A DNA stretch of 13,935 bases from Enterobacteriaceae bacterium UBA3516 (GCA_002377245.1 DFPL01000321.1:1-13935), one strand, 5' to 3'. Positions 5,983 to 13,521 are shown, counted from the stretch's first letter. A program made the numbers and translations. The notes: generated by a model not told the origin, from the sequence alone.

Positions 5983-6999
5983 GTGTTCATCAGAAAAATA
6001 GTGTTGCTGTCTGCCCTAATGGGCTTTGCGCAGACGGGTCTGGCCGCCCAGGTTTATCCACTAACCGTGGAAAACTGCGGAGTCAAAGAAACCTTTAACC
6101 AGGCACCGCAGCGGGTAGTGACCGTCGGGCAACATGAAACGGAGCTGCTGCTAGCACTGGGGCTGGAGAAGAAAATCAGCGCCACGTCAGTCTGGTTTGG
6201 CCCCTTACCTGGTGCGCTGGCGGAACAGGGCAAGGGTCTGAAAAAACTGGCGGATAATGCCCCTTCTTTTGAAGCTGTCACCGCACAGAACCCGGATCTG
6301 GTGCTGGCCCAGTATCACTGGCACATCGGGCCACAGGGGGAAACCGGCACCCGCGAACAATTTGCGTCATTAGGTATCCCGACCTGGATCTCCCCGGCCG
6401 ACTGCATCGGTAAAAAGGTCACCGACACCTCTAACAGCGACGGTGCGCGCAGCACGCCGTTTACGATTGCGGAAATAGAACGTGAAGTCACTGAACTGGC
6501 AGCCATTTTTGACGTGCAGCAGCAGGGTGAAAATCTCAACCAGACGCTGGCCCAGCGTATTCAGAAAGCGCAGGAACGGGCGACAGCGCAGCGTAGTAAG
6601 CCGCTGAAAGTGGTGTTCTGGTTCTCCAGCAGTCGTCTGAAAGGTGATCCCTGGGTGGCGGGCGATTATGGCGCACCGGGCTGGATCGGCCATACCCTTG
6701 GGCTGAAAAACATCATCGATTCACATGACGAATGGCCAGCCGTGACATGGGAACACATTGCCCAGGCGCAGCCAGATGTTATCGTCATTGCTGAGATGTC
6801 GCGTCGGCTCTACCCTGCCGATGATGTGGCAGTGAAGACCGCATTTTTGCACGACGATCCGGTAACCAAAGGTATCCCGGCGGTGAAAAATGGCCATATT
6901 ATTGTCGTGCCTGCCATGTCGCTGAATCCTTCGCTGCGTAACGTCGATGCCGTCGAGACGATCAGTGATAAATTAGCAGCGTTCCAGGCGAAACCATGA
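5983..6999 (+). CDS. Periplasmic substrate-binding protein of a FecCD/BtuCD-type uptake transporter
   Basis: A soluble periplasmic binding protein of the BtuF/FhuD/FepB cluster, delivering its ligand to the permease encoded next. I chose GTG at 5983: GAGGA lies eight bases upstream, and the protein then starts with a compact signal peptide (MFIRKIVLLSALMGFAQTGLAA, about 1-22). A TTG at 5968 would place that ribosome site inside the gene. The mature start VYPLTVENCG, then QRVVTVGQHETELLLALGLE and NPDLVLAQYHWH, fit the PF01497 fold. There is no lipobox. Two mature cysteines (32 and 141) could form a disulfide. At 338 residues it is of ordinary size. The stop overlaps the permease start. The ligand is not readable from sequence; a ferric siderophore, haem, corrinoid or other metal chelate is possible. 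Confidence 0.87.
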   Translation: MFIRKIVLLSALMGFAQTGLAAQVYPLTVENCGVKETFNQAPQRVVTVGQHETELLLALGLEKKISATSVWFGPLPGALAEQGKGLKKLADNAPSFEAVTAQNPDLVLAQYHWHIGPQGETGTREQFASLGIPTWISPADCIGKKVTDTSNSDGARSTPFTIAEIEREVTELAAIFDVQQQGENLNQTLAQRIQKAQERATAQRSKPLKVVFWFSSSRLKGDPWVAGDYGAPGWIGHTLGLKNIIDSHDEWPAVTWEHIAQAQPDVIVIAEMSRRLYPADDVAVKTAFLHDDPVTKGIPAVKNGHIIVVPAMSLNPSLRNVDAVETISDKLAAFQAKP

Positions 7000-8048
7000 G
7001 TCTTCTCTGCGCCCGCTTACCCTTCGCGCTACCCAATCTGCGCCACCGCAGCCTGATGGCGTTCGGGCTACTGACCCTACCCCTGATGCTGGTGTTCGCG
7101 GCGACCGTCGGCGATATGCCGGTCTCTTACGCCAATGCCGGTAAAGCCATCCTCAACGGGCTGGGGCTGAGCACCTACGGCCTGCCCCAGGTTGAAGAGG
7201 GCATTGTCTGGCAGTACCGCATGAGCCGGGCACTGATGGCAGCCTGCAGCGGTGGCGGGCTCGCACTTTGCGGCCTGGTGATGCAGGCCATTCTGCGTAA
7301 CCCGCTGGCGGAGCCGTATCTGCTGGGTATTTCTTCCGGCGCGTCTCTGGGCGCGGTCTGCGTGATGCTACTGGGCATAGGCGGCAGCGCGCTGGGCATC
7401 AGTAGCGGCGCGTTTATCGGCGCCTGCTGCGCCTTTATCCTGATCATGCTCATCACGCACGGTATGACCGACAGTCCGCCCCGGATACTGCTGGCAGGCA
7501 TTGCCGGTACCCAGCTTTTTAACGCCATGACCGCGTACATTGTCAGCACATCGGCCAATGCCGAACAGTCGCGTAGCGTGATGTTCTGGCTGCTGGGTAG
7601 CCTGAGCGGTGTACGCTGGCCGGATGCCATCCTTGCCCTGATTATCACGCTTATCGGTTTTCTGGTTATCTTTGCTTTTTCGCGATCGCTGGATACCTTC
7701 ACCTTTGGCGATGAGGTGTCCACCACCCTGGGCGTGCCGGTTTCCCTGGTACGCATAGTGCTGCTGCTCACCTGCGCGCTGGTAACGGCGGTGATGGTCA
7801 GCACCATTGGCGCGGTGGGATTTGTCGGACTGGTTATCCCCCATGTCACACGCATGCTGTGCGGTCCTGGTCATCGCCAGTCTATTCCGCTGACCTTCCT
7901 GGTTGGTAGCCACTTTATGATCCTCGCCGATGTGGTATCCCGCACGATTATCACCCACCAGGTGCTGCCCATTGGGGTCGTCACCGCGCTCGTGGGCGCA
8001 CCGGCTTTTGTGTTCCTGCTCTATCGCAGTCGGGAGAAGAGAGAATGA
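6996..8048 (+). CDS. FecCD-family ABC permease
   Basis: The inner-membrane channel of the uptake system, 350 residues with many hydrophobic segments, the first at about 20-38. Hallmarks of the BtuC/FecCD family are clear: MQAILRNPLAEPYLLGISSG (96-115), GFVGLVIPHVTRML (275-288) and the C-terminal LPIGVVTALVGAPAFVFLL (324-342). Such proteins usually form homodimers with about ten membrane spans each. Its ATG overlaps the binding-protein stop (ATGA at 6996-6999), and its own stop overlaps the ATPase start (ATGA at 8045-8048), so the three genes are translationally coupled. There is only one permease gene, as in btuCDF or hmuTUV and unlike fepDG. This family imports iron chelates, haem, cobalamin and some other metal complexes. 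Confidence 0.94.
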   Translation: MSLLCARLPFALPNLRHRSLMAFGLLTLPLMLVFAATVGDMPVSYANAGKAILNGLGLSTYGLPQVEEGIVWQYRMSRALMAACSGGGLALCGLVMQAILRNPLAEPYLLGISSGASLGAVCVMLLGIGGSALGISSGAFIGACCAFILIMLITHGMTDSPPRILLAGIAGTQLFNAMTAYIVSTSANAEQSRSVMFWLLGSLSGVRWPDAILALIITLIGFLVIFAFSRSLDTFTFGDEVSTTLGVPVSLVRIVLLLTCALVTAVMVSTIGAVGFVGLVIPHVTRMLCGPGHRQSIPLTFLVGSHFMILADVVSRTIITHQVLPIGVVTALVGAPAFVFLLYRSREKRE

Positions 8049-8803
8049 ATATTTCAGTCAGTGGGTTACAGATGGCCCTGCAATCACAGAAGGTGCTTCA
8101 GGGCATCGATCTTGAACTAGGGACCGGCGAAATCGTCGGCCTGCTGGGGCCAAACGGTTCAGGAAAATCGACGCTGTTACGTTGCCTGGCCGGATTGTTC
8201 CCGCGCTATGCCCATCATGTCTGCTTTGATGGCACTCCGCTCAATGAGATGCCTCTGCGCAGCCGGGCAAAACAGTTGGCATTTGTCCCTCAGCACGCCG
8301 AGGTCGACGGCGATCTTTGCGTCGAGCAGATCGTCCGCCTGGGGCGCACGCCACACCGTCGGGGTCTTTTCGCCTGGAGCGGCGCAGATGATAGCGCCGT
8401 TGAGGACGCTATTTGTCTGATGACACTCTCCTGCCTTCGCCACCGGCACTGGCGGCAACTTTCCGGTGGTGAACGACAGCGCACACAAATAGCCCGTGCG
8501 CTGGCACAGCAGCCACAGCTACTGATTCTGGATGAACCCACCAACCATCTTGATATTGAGTATCAGCTGGAGTTGATGACGCTGATTGCGAAACTGCCAA
8601 TCACGGTGGTGATCGCGCTGCATGATCTTAATCTCGCCGCCAACTACTGCCAGAGACTGGTGCTGCTGAAAGCCGGTAAAGTGATCGCCAATGGCCCGCC
8701 TGAAGCGGTGCTGACCCCTGATGTGATCGAACAAACCTGGCGGGTGAAGGCGAATGTGCTGAGGGAAGAAGCGTCTTTGAACATCCGCTATGCCATGAGG
8801 TAA
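8045..8803 (+). CDS. ABC transporter ATPase of the FecCD-type importer
   Basis: The cytoplasmic ATP-hydrolysing subunit, 252 residues, a normal length for FepC/BtuD/HmuV-type ATPases. All motifs are intact: Walker A GPNGSGKST (35-43), Q-loop Gln83 in FVPQ, signature LSGGE (139-143), Walker B LLILDEP (159-165), D-loop NHLD (167-170) and switch His193 in ALHDLN. It is the last gene of the transporter operon, overlapping the permease by four bases. No classical terminator follows; the next feature downstream is a dyad at 8847-8872. There is no gene for an outer-membrane TonB-dependent receptor in the window, so if the ligand needs one it must be encoded elsewhere. Confidence 0.95.
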   Translation: MNISVSGLQMALQSQKVLQGIDLELGTGEIVGLLGPNGSGKSTLLRCLAGLFPRYAHHVCFDGTPLNEMPLRSRAKQLAFVPQHAEVDGDLCVEQIVRLGRTPHRRGLFAWSGADDSAVEDAICLMTLSCLRHRHWRQLSGGERQRTQIARALAQQPQLLILDEPTNHLDIEYQLELMTLIAKLPITVVIALHDLNLAANYCQRLVLLKAGKVIANGPPEAVLTPDVIEQTWRVKANVLREEASLNIRYAMR

Positions 8804-8846
8804 TCCCCTTCAGCTTCTCATTCCAACTTTCATTATTTTTAGCGAC

Positions 8847-8872
8847 GCTTTAGCTGAATCGTTAAAGCTAAA
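8847..8872. promoter_or_regulatory. Alternative overlapping dyads downstream of the ABC operon
   Basis: GCTTTA (8847-8852) pairs with TAAAGC (8863-8868), or alternatively TTTAGCT (8849-8855) with AGCTAAA (8866-8872). No U-run follows, so a plain intrinsic terminator is unlikely. It could be a weak terminator or an operator for the gene at 9063. The rest of the 259-base gap is AT-rich and holds the CRP-like site listed separately. Confidence 0.25.
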
Positions 8873-8971
8873 ACCAATTAATCTCACAACTTTTCTGTAT
8901 ATAACTTGCTTATTACATTTATAATAGCGATCAAACTCATACTTTTGATCGGTTTATATCCCTTTATTACA

Positions 8972-9037
8972 CCAAATGAAATCGATCACATTTTTTGGCG
9001 TCAGCAATTATTAGATTTCATGGGTCAGAAACATAAT
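8972..9037 (+). promoter_or_regulatory. CRP-like site and candidate promoter of the DUF4432 gene
   Basis: AATGA-N6-TCACA at about 8975-8990 has a perfect right half (GATCACATTT, compare consensus) and a 3-of-5 left half. Its centre lies near 8982.5. A candidate -10, CATAAT (9032-9037), would start transcription near 9044, placing the site around -61.5, a standard class I CRP position. No good -35 is seen, as is common at CRP-dependent promoters. All of this is inference from motif matching. Confidence 0.4.
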
Positions 9038-9062
9038 CGATTCAGCAAAAAAGGAATGATGA

Positions 9063-10271
9063 ATGAAAAAGACCCTCGTGATCTCTACCCTGGCCCTGCT
9101 TATCTCCGGCAATGTCTGTGCGAAAACCTGGTTGCTGACCAGTGCTGAAAGCGGCATAGAGCAAGGAAACTGGCAGATCAACAGTCAGAAGCTGAACATT
9201 AAAGATCAGACGTTCAGCATCGAACAGAAAGTGTTGCACGGTGGCAAGCAGGAAGGCAGTAAAATCATCACCATTACCAGTCAAAATGGCCTCACCATTA
9301 CGCTCAGCCCAACGCGCGGCATGAATTTACTGCGCGTAGAAGGTTTTGGCGTCCGGATGGGGTGGGATTCACCGGTTAAAGAGGTGGTTAACCCGGCGTA
9401 TATCAACCTGGAAAGCCGTAACGGCCTCGGCTGGCTGGATGGATTCAACGAGATGCTGGTGCGTTGCGGCTATGAATGGACCGGACACCCGGTGACCGCT
9501 GACGGGCAGATTTACACGCTGCATGGCAAAGTGGGCAACACCCCGGCTTCCCAGGTGTCGGTCGATGTCAGCGAGAAAGCGCCGTATGAAATCCGCATTC
9601 GTGGCCTGGTCAAAGAGAGCACCTTTAAGAAGGCCGATCTGCAAACCACGATGGAACTGAGCTACATCCCTGGCAGCAACAGCTTTACGCTGCACGACGT
9701 GCTGACCAACCATGCTGACTATGCGCATGATTATCAGATTATCTACCACAGCAACTTCGGCACGCCGATTCTGGAAGACGGCGCGCGCTTTATTGCCCCG
9801 GTCGAGAGCGTCAGCCCGTTCAATGATTACGCCAAAGCGGGCCTGAAAGGATGGCAAACCTACAGCGGCCCGACCAAAGGCTTCGATGAGATGGTCTTCA
9901 ACCTTAAACCGCTGGCAGACTCCGCCAACCAGACCGTGGCTGCGGTGCTGAACAAGGCAGGCGATAAAGGCGCGGCCATCAGCTTTAACACTCAGCAGTT
10001 ACCGGTGCTGACGCTGTGGAAAAATACCGACACCCTGAAGCAGGGCTATGTCACCGGGATTGAGCCCGGTACCAGTTACGCCTACCCGGTGACCATTGAA
10101 CGTGAACAAAAACGCGTGAAGAAACTGGAACCCGGCCAGAGCACCCGTTTTGACCTGACCTACACCCTGTTGCACAACGCCAGCCAGGTGCAGGACGTTG
10201 AAAAACGGGTCGCAGACATTCAGGGCAGCAAAACGCAGCAGGTGATTGAGACGCCGATCGCCAAAGAATAA
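9063..10271 (+). CDS. Secreted aldose-1-epimerase-like protein (DUF4432)
   Basis: A 402-residue protein with a clear Sec signal peptide (MKKTLVISTLALLISGNVCA, 1-20), so probably periplasmic. The body matches the DUF4432 group of galactose-mutarotase-like beta-sandwich proteins: LSPTRGMNLL, GLGWLDGFNEMLVRCGYEWT, LHGKVGNTPA, YHSNFGTPILEDGARF and GIEPGTSYAYPVTIER. The conserved His and Glu in these blocks suggest sugar binding and perhaps mutarotation, but no substrate is established for this group as far as I know, and most members I would expect are cytoplasmic. AAGGA lies before the ATG. It is 259 bases after the transporter ATPase with its own apparent promoter, so membership of that operon is unlikely. 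The C-terminal ~25 residues are polar and may be a tail. Confidence 0.85.
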   Translation: MKKTLVISTLALLISGNVCAKTWLLTSAESGIEQGNWQINSQKLNIKDQTFSIEQKVLHGGKQEGSKIITITSQNGLTITLSPTRGMNLLRVEGFGVRMGWDSPVKEVVNPAYINLESRNGLGWLDGFNEMLVRCGYEWTGHPVTADGQIYTLHGKVGNTPASQVSVDVSEKAPYEIRIRGLVKESTFKKADLQTTMELSYIPGSNSFTLHDVLTNHADYAHDYQIIYHSNFGTPILEDGARFIAPVESVSPFNDYAKAGLKGWQTYSGPTKGFDEMVFNLKPLADSANQTVAAVLNKAGDKGAAISFNTQQLPVLTLWKNTDTLKQGYVTGIEPGTSYAYPVTIEREQKRVKKLEPGQSTRFDLTYTLLHNASQVQDVEKRVADIQGSKTQQVIETPIAKE

Positions 10272-10274
10272 GCA

Positions 10275-10315
10275 TAAAAAAACCGCGCCATTTCCATCAG
10301 ATGGCGCGGTTTTTC
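10275..10315. terminator. Bidirectional intrinsic terminator
   Basis: A perfect 10-base-pair stem, ACCGCGCCAT (10282-10291) with ATGGCGCGGT (10301-10310), has a 9-base loop, an A-run before it and TTTTT after it. It therefore works for the DUF4432 gene on the plus strand and for mpl on the minus strand. It marks the right edge of the accessory block. Confidence 0.9.
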
Positions 10316-10339
10316 TGTTGGTGGCCTTAACGGGCTACC

Positions 10340-11713
10340 TTACTCTACGGCTTCGGCTTTCTTCGCCAGACCGTCCAGCAGCTTCTGATGGATGCCACCA
10401 AAGCCCCCGTTGCTCATCACCAGAATATGATCGCCCGGCAGTGCGGTTTTCAGGATCATCTCCGCCAGCGCGTCAACGTCGCCGCTCCAGTGAGCAGGCT
10501 GCACGCAGGCATCGGCCACTTCCACCACCTGCCAGGGAATGTGCGGTGGCTGCAGCAGGAAGACTTCATCCGCGCGTCCCAGCGACGGCGCCAGATCGTC
10601 CTTACTGTGGCCCATTTTCATGGTGTTAGAGCGAGGTTCAAGCACCGCGATGATGCGCGCCGTACCGCCGACTTTACTGCGCAGCGCGGCAAGCGTCGCC
10701 AGAATCGCTGTCGGATGATGTGCGAAATCGTCGTAGACCTTCACGCCATGCGCTTCACCGCGTAGCTCCAGGCGACGACGGGCGTTAATAAACGTTCCCA
10801 GTGCATCAGCAGCCTCTTTTGGCGCGACGCCCACATGACGGGCAGCGGCAATCGCCATCAGACCGTTATGCATGTTGTGCTCGCCCACCAGGTCCCATTT
10901 CACCTGACCGACGACTTCACCATCCAGCAGCACGTCCCACTCGGAGGCATCGGTGGTCAGTTTTTTCGCCTGCCAGTGCCCCTGCTCACCCACCAGCTCC
11001 TGTTCACTCCAGCAGCCCATCGCCAGCGTCTGCTTGAGGTTAATGTCGTTTTCCGGCCAGATAATTTTGCCCTGCCCAGGGACGATGCGCACCAGGTGGT
11101 GGAACTGTTTCTGGATCGCTTTCAGGTCGTCAAAGATATCCGCATGATCGAACTCAAGGTTATTGAGGATCAGCGTGCGCGGGCAGTAGTGAACGAATTT
11201 GGAGCGCTTATCGAAGAAGGCGCAGTCATATTCGTCCGCTTCGATAACGAAGAACGGACTCTCACCCAGGCGGGCGGAGACGTCAAAGTTGCCCGGTACG
11301 CCGCCGATCACGAAGCCCGGCTTATAACCGCAAACCTCCAGAATCCAGGTCGCCATGCCTGCCGTGGTGGTTTTACCATGGGTTCCAGCAACCGCCAGCA
11401 CCCAGCGGTCACGGAGTACGAAATCATGGAGCCACTGCGGACCAGACATAAAGGGAATGTTTCTTTCCAGCACCGCTTCGACGCAGGGGTTTCCACGGGT
11501 CATGGCATTGCCAATGATCACCAGATCCGGCGGGTTATCAAGCTGGCTGGCGTCATAACCCTGAATAAGTGCAATACCTTCTTTTTCTAACAGGGTGCTC
11601 ATCGGCGGATACACATTGGCATCCGAACCCGTTACCTCGTGGCCCAGCGTGCGGGCAAGCAAAGCCAGACCGCCCATGAAAGTGCCACAAATTCCCAATA
11701 TATGAATGCGCAT
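10340..11713 (-). CDS. mpl: UDP-MurNAc:L-Ala-gamma-D-Glu-meso-DAP ligase (murein peptide ligase)
   Basis: Mpl is a cytoplasmic Mur-ligase-family enzyme that attaches recycled murein tripeptide to UDP-N-acetylmuramate using ATP, feeding it back into peptidoglycan synthesis. The start at 11713 (MRIHILGICGTFMGG) gives 457 residues, the same as E. coli, and is preceded by AAGGAAG; the open frame upstream of it is not family sequence. The N-terminal nucleotide-binding segment is followed by the ATP loop GTHGKTTT (110-117), ADEYDCAFFDKRSKF, LNNLEFDHADIFDDL, and a C-terminal domain with YDDFAHHPTAI and VLEPRSNTMKMG. Identity to E. coli is very high. It diverges from fbp and is convergent with darP across the inserted block. 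Confidence 0.97.
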   Translation of the reverse strand: MRIHILGICGTFMGGLALLARTLGHEVTGSDANVYPPMSTLLEKEGIALIQGYDASQLDNPPDLVIIGNAMTRGNPCVEAVLERNIPFMSGPQWLHDFVLRDRWVLAVAGTHGKTTTAGMATWILEVCGYKPGFVIGGVPGNFDVSARLGESPFFVIEADEYDCAFFDKRSKFVHYCPRTLILNNLEFDHADIFDDLKAIQKQFHHLVRIVPGQGKIIWPENDINLKQTLAMGCWSEQELVGEQGHWQAKKLTTDASEWDVLLDGEVVGQVKWDLVGEHNMHNGLMAIAAARHVGVAPKEAADALGTFINARRRLELRGEAHGVKVYDDFAHHPTAILATLAALRSKVGGTARIIAVLEPRSNTMKMGHSKDDLAPSLGRADEVFLLQPPHIPWQVVEVADACVQPAHWSGDVDALAEMILKTALPGDHILVMSNGGFGGIHQKLLDGLAKKAEAVE

Positions 11714-11779
11714 TCGTCTCTTCCTTCGTATCTTTGGGGCGCATTTTACGCATATGTTTAACGTGACGGAAATGCATTT

Positions 11780-11798
11780 CAGGATAATCCGTATCCTG
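11780..11798. promoter_or_regulatory. Dyad in the mpl-fbp divergent promoter region
   Basis: CAGGATA (11780-11786) and TATCCTG (11792-11798) form a perfect 7-base inverted repeat with a 5-base centre, midway between the divergent mpl and fbp starts. It could be an operator or a structured leader. I do not recognise it as the site of a known regulator. Promoter hexamers in this gap are not convincing enough to assign. Confidence 0.3.
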
Positions 11799-11886
11799 CT
11801 GGCGCGATTCACCTGTGCGCGAACATTTGAATCTTTGTTAAGATTGTTGAGGTCACATTACTCCACATAAAATGCAGGGACAGGGT

Positions 11887-12885
11887 ATGAAAACGTTAGG
11901 TGAATTTATTGTTGAGAAACAGCACGAATTTTCTCACGCTACCGGTGAGTTAACCGCGCTGCTGTCAGCAATAAAACTGGGTGCCAAGATCATCCATCGC
12001 GATATCAACAAAGCCGGTCTGGTTGATATCCTGGGTGCCAGCGGTGCTGAGAACGTGCAGGGCGAGGTGCAACAAAAACTCGACCTGTTTGCGAATGAAA
12101 AGCTTAAAGCCGCACTGCGTGCACGTGATATTGTCGCCGGGATCGCCTCAGAAGAAGAAGATGAAATCGTCGTCTTCGAAGGATGTGAACATGCGAAATA
12201 TGTTGTGCTGATGGACCCGCTGGATGGCTCCAGCAACATCGATGTTAACGTCTCTGTCGGGACAATTTTCTCAATCTACCGCCGCGTCACACCGGTTGGT
12301 ACACCTGTCACCGAAGAAGACTTCCTGCAGCCGGGTAGCCAGCAGGTTGCCGCAGGTTATGTGGTTTACGGTTCGTCCACCATGTTGGTTTACACCACCG
12401 GCTGTGGCGTTCATGCCTTCACCTATGACCCGTCTCTGGGGGTATTCTGCCTGTCTCAGGAACGTATGCGCTTCCCGGAGAAGGGCAACACCTACTCCAT
12501 TAACGAAGGCAACTACATTAAGTTCCCGCAGGGCGTGAAGAAGTATCTTAAGTTCTGTCAGGAAGAAGATAAGGCGACGCTGCGCCCCTACACCACGCGC
12601 TATATCGGCTCACTGGTGGCAGACTTCCATCGTAACCTGCTGAAAGGCGGCATCTACCTCTACCCAAGCACCGCAAGCCACCCGGAAGGGAAACTGCGCC
12701 TGCTGTATGAGTGCAACCCGATGGCGTTCCTGGCGGAACAGGCGGGCGGTAAAGCCAGTGACGGTAAAGACCGTATTCTGGATATCGTGCCGCAAACGCT
12801 GCACCAGCGCCGTCCGTTCTTCGTTGGGAACGAGCATATGGTGAATGATGTGGAACGTCTTATGCGCGAGTACCCGGACGCATAA
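11887..12885 (+). CDS. fbp: Fructose-1,6-bisphosphatase class I
   Basis: Class I FBPase catalyses the irreversible gluconeogenic step, hydrolysing fructose 1,6-bisphosphate to fructose 6-phosphate and phosphate with Mg2+, in the cytoplasm. The start at 11887 (MKTLGEFIVEKQHEF) gives 332 residues as in E. coli; an in-frame ATG at 11872 adds only MQGQG. The metal-site blocks are intact: SEEEDE around 88-93 and DPLDGSSNIDVNVS at 110-123. Further family blocks are YPSTASHPEGKLRLLYECNP and the C-terminal HQRRPFFVGNEHM. The known enzyme is inhibited allosterically by AMP and glucose 6-phosphate. It diverges from mpl and ends in its own terminator. In E. coli the neighbouring side carries the ytf sugar transporter; here a DUF2569 gene follows instead. 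Confidence 0.98.
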   Translation: MKTLGEFIVEKQHEFSHATGELTALLSAIKLGAKIIHRDINKAGLVDILGASGAENVQGEVQQKLDLFANEKLKAALRARDIVAGIASEEEDEIVVFEGCEHAKYVVLMDPLDGSSNIDVNVSVGTIFSIYRRVTPVGTPVTEEDFLQPGSQQVAAGYVVYGSSTMLVYTTGCGVHAFTYDPSLGVFCLSQERMRFPEKGNTYSINEGNYIKFPQGVKKYLKFCQEEDKATLRPYTTRYIGSLVADFHRNLLKGGIYLYPSTASHPEGKLRLLYECNPMAFLAEQAGGKASDGKDRILDIVPQTLHQRRPFFVGNEHMVNDVERLMREYPDA

Positions 12886-12894
12886 CACCCATAC

Positions 12895-12928
12895 CCCGGA
12901 TGCGGCCTTGCGCCGTCATCCGGGTTTT
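12895..12928 (+). terminator. Intrinsic terminator of fbp, REP-like
   Basis: CCCGGATG-CGGC (12895-12906) pairs with GCCG-T-CATCCGGG (12912-12924), with one bulged base, followed by TTTTCTC. The GGATGCGGC core resembles enterobacterial REP sequences. It starts nine bases after the fbp stop. Confidence 0.8.
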
Positions 12929-12945
12929 CTCTGCACAGTAATGTG

Positions 12946-13467
12946 TTAATGCACAAAGGTACGTTTAACGCGTGTTGATACGCGGAAATAAGGTATCCAG
13001 ATGCAGCAGGCAACAATCGCGCGAATCAGAGAACGCGCATCGTCATAGCCAAACGGAAGGTTCATCAGCGCCTTCGCCAGCCATATATCCATGCCTACAA
13101 ACACCACGCCGTAAAGAAGAAAAATGATGTAAGTAAGCGGTAACTTACGCTTTTTGCGCAGGAAGAGACTGCCCACATAAACCGTCAGCAGAAATTGTCC
13201 GATAAAACCAAAGAGCTCAAAATAAATAACCACCAACCCACGGGAGGTAAAGCTGCTGCTAAATTCCAGCAGGGCACGTGCGGTGTTGTTGATGGCGAAA
13301 ATACTTACCACCAACGCCACAAGCAGTCCCAGCGCGGGAAGATACAGCCAGCCACCGATTTTCTTAAATGCTTTGTTCTCGCATGCTTCGCAATAATCAC
13401 CGCCCTGCAGCGCTTCGTTATCGCATTGAATACAAATGTTTTTTCTGATTTCTTCCTGCGTATCCAT
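12946..13467 (-). CDS. Zinc-ribbon and DUF2569 membrane protein
   Basis: A 173-residue protein with an N-terminal two-CxxC zinc-ribbon-like motif (Cys12, Cys15, Cys26, Cys29) followed by a DUF2569-type membrane domain that begins with the typical KIGGWLYLPALGLLVAL. About four hydrophobic segments are visible (near 38-58, 78-100, 108-130 and 148-160). Its function is unknown. The cysteine pairs probably bind zinc on the cytoplasmic side, but this is inference. AAGGAT precedes the ATG. It is convergent with fbp and lies downstream of the chemotaxis-receptor gene on the same strand, separated by a hairpin at 13489-13518, so it may have its own weak promoter or be read through. Confidence 0.8.
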   Translation of the reverse strand: MDTQEEIRKNICIQCDNEALQGGDYCEACENKAFKKIGGWLYLPALGLLVALVVSIFAINNTARALLEFSSSFTSRGLVVIYFELFGFIGQFLLTVYVGSLFLRKKRKLPLTYIIFLLYGVVFVGMDIWLAKALMNLPFGYDDARSLIRAIVACCIWIPYFRVSTRVKRTFVH

Positions 13468-13488
13468 CTATCCTTACCCTGTCGATAT

Positions 13489-13518
13489 TTAACCCCGCGC
13501 GAACCTGCGCGGGGTTAA
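13489..13518 (-). terminator. Hairpin downstream of the chemotaxis-receptor gene
   Basis: A perfect 12-base-pair inverted repeat, TTAACCCCGCGC (13489-13500) with GCGCGGGGTTAA (13507-13518), has a 6-base loop. On the minus strand it lies three bases after the receptor stop. The U-rich tail is short (TTAAATAT), so termination is likely but not certain. Confidence 0.7.
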
Positions 13519-13521
13519 TTA

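Noticed and set aside
8906..9148. TTG-initiated frame encoding a hydrophobic start (LITFIIAIKLILLIGLYPF)
   Set aside because: No ribosome site, AT-rich sequence mimicking a membrane segment, and it overlaps the DUF4432 start in another frame.
4740..10271. Mobile-element or CRISPR signatures in the accessory block
   Set aside because: No transposase, integrase, tRNA, terminal inverted repeats or regularly spaced repeats were seen.
10246..11590. Long plus-strand frames opposite mpl
   Set aside because: They are antisense shadows of a strongly conserved gene, with no family features.
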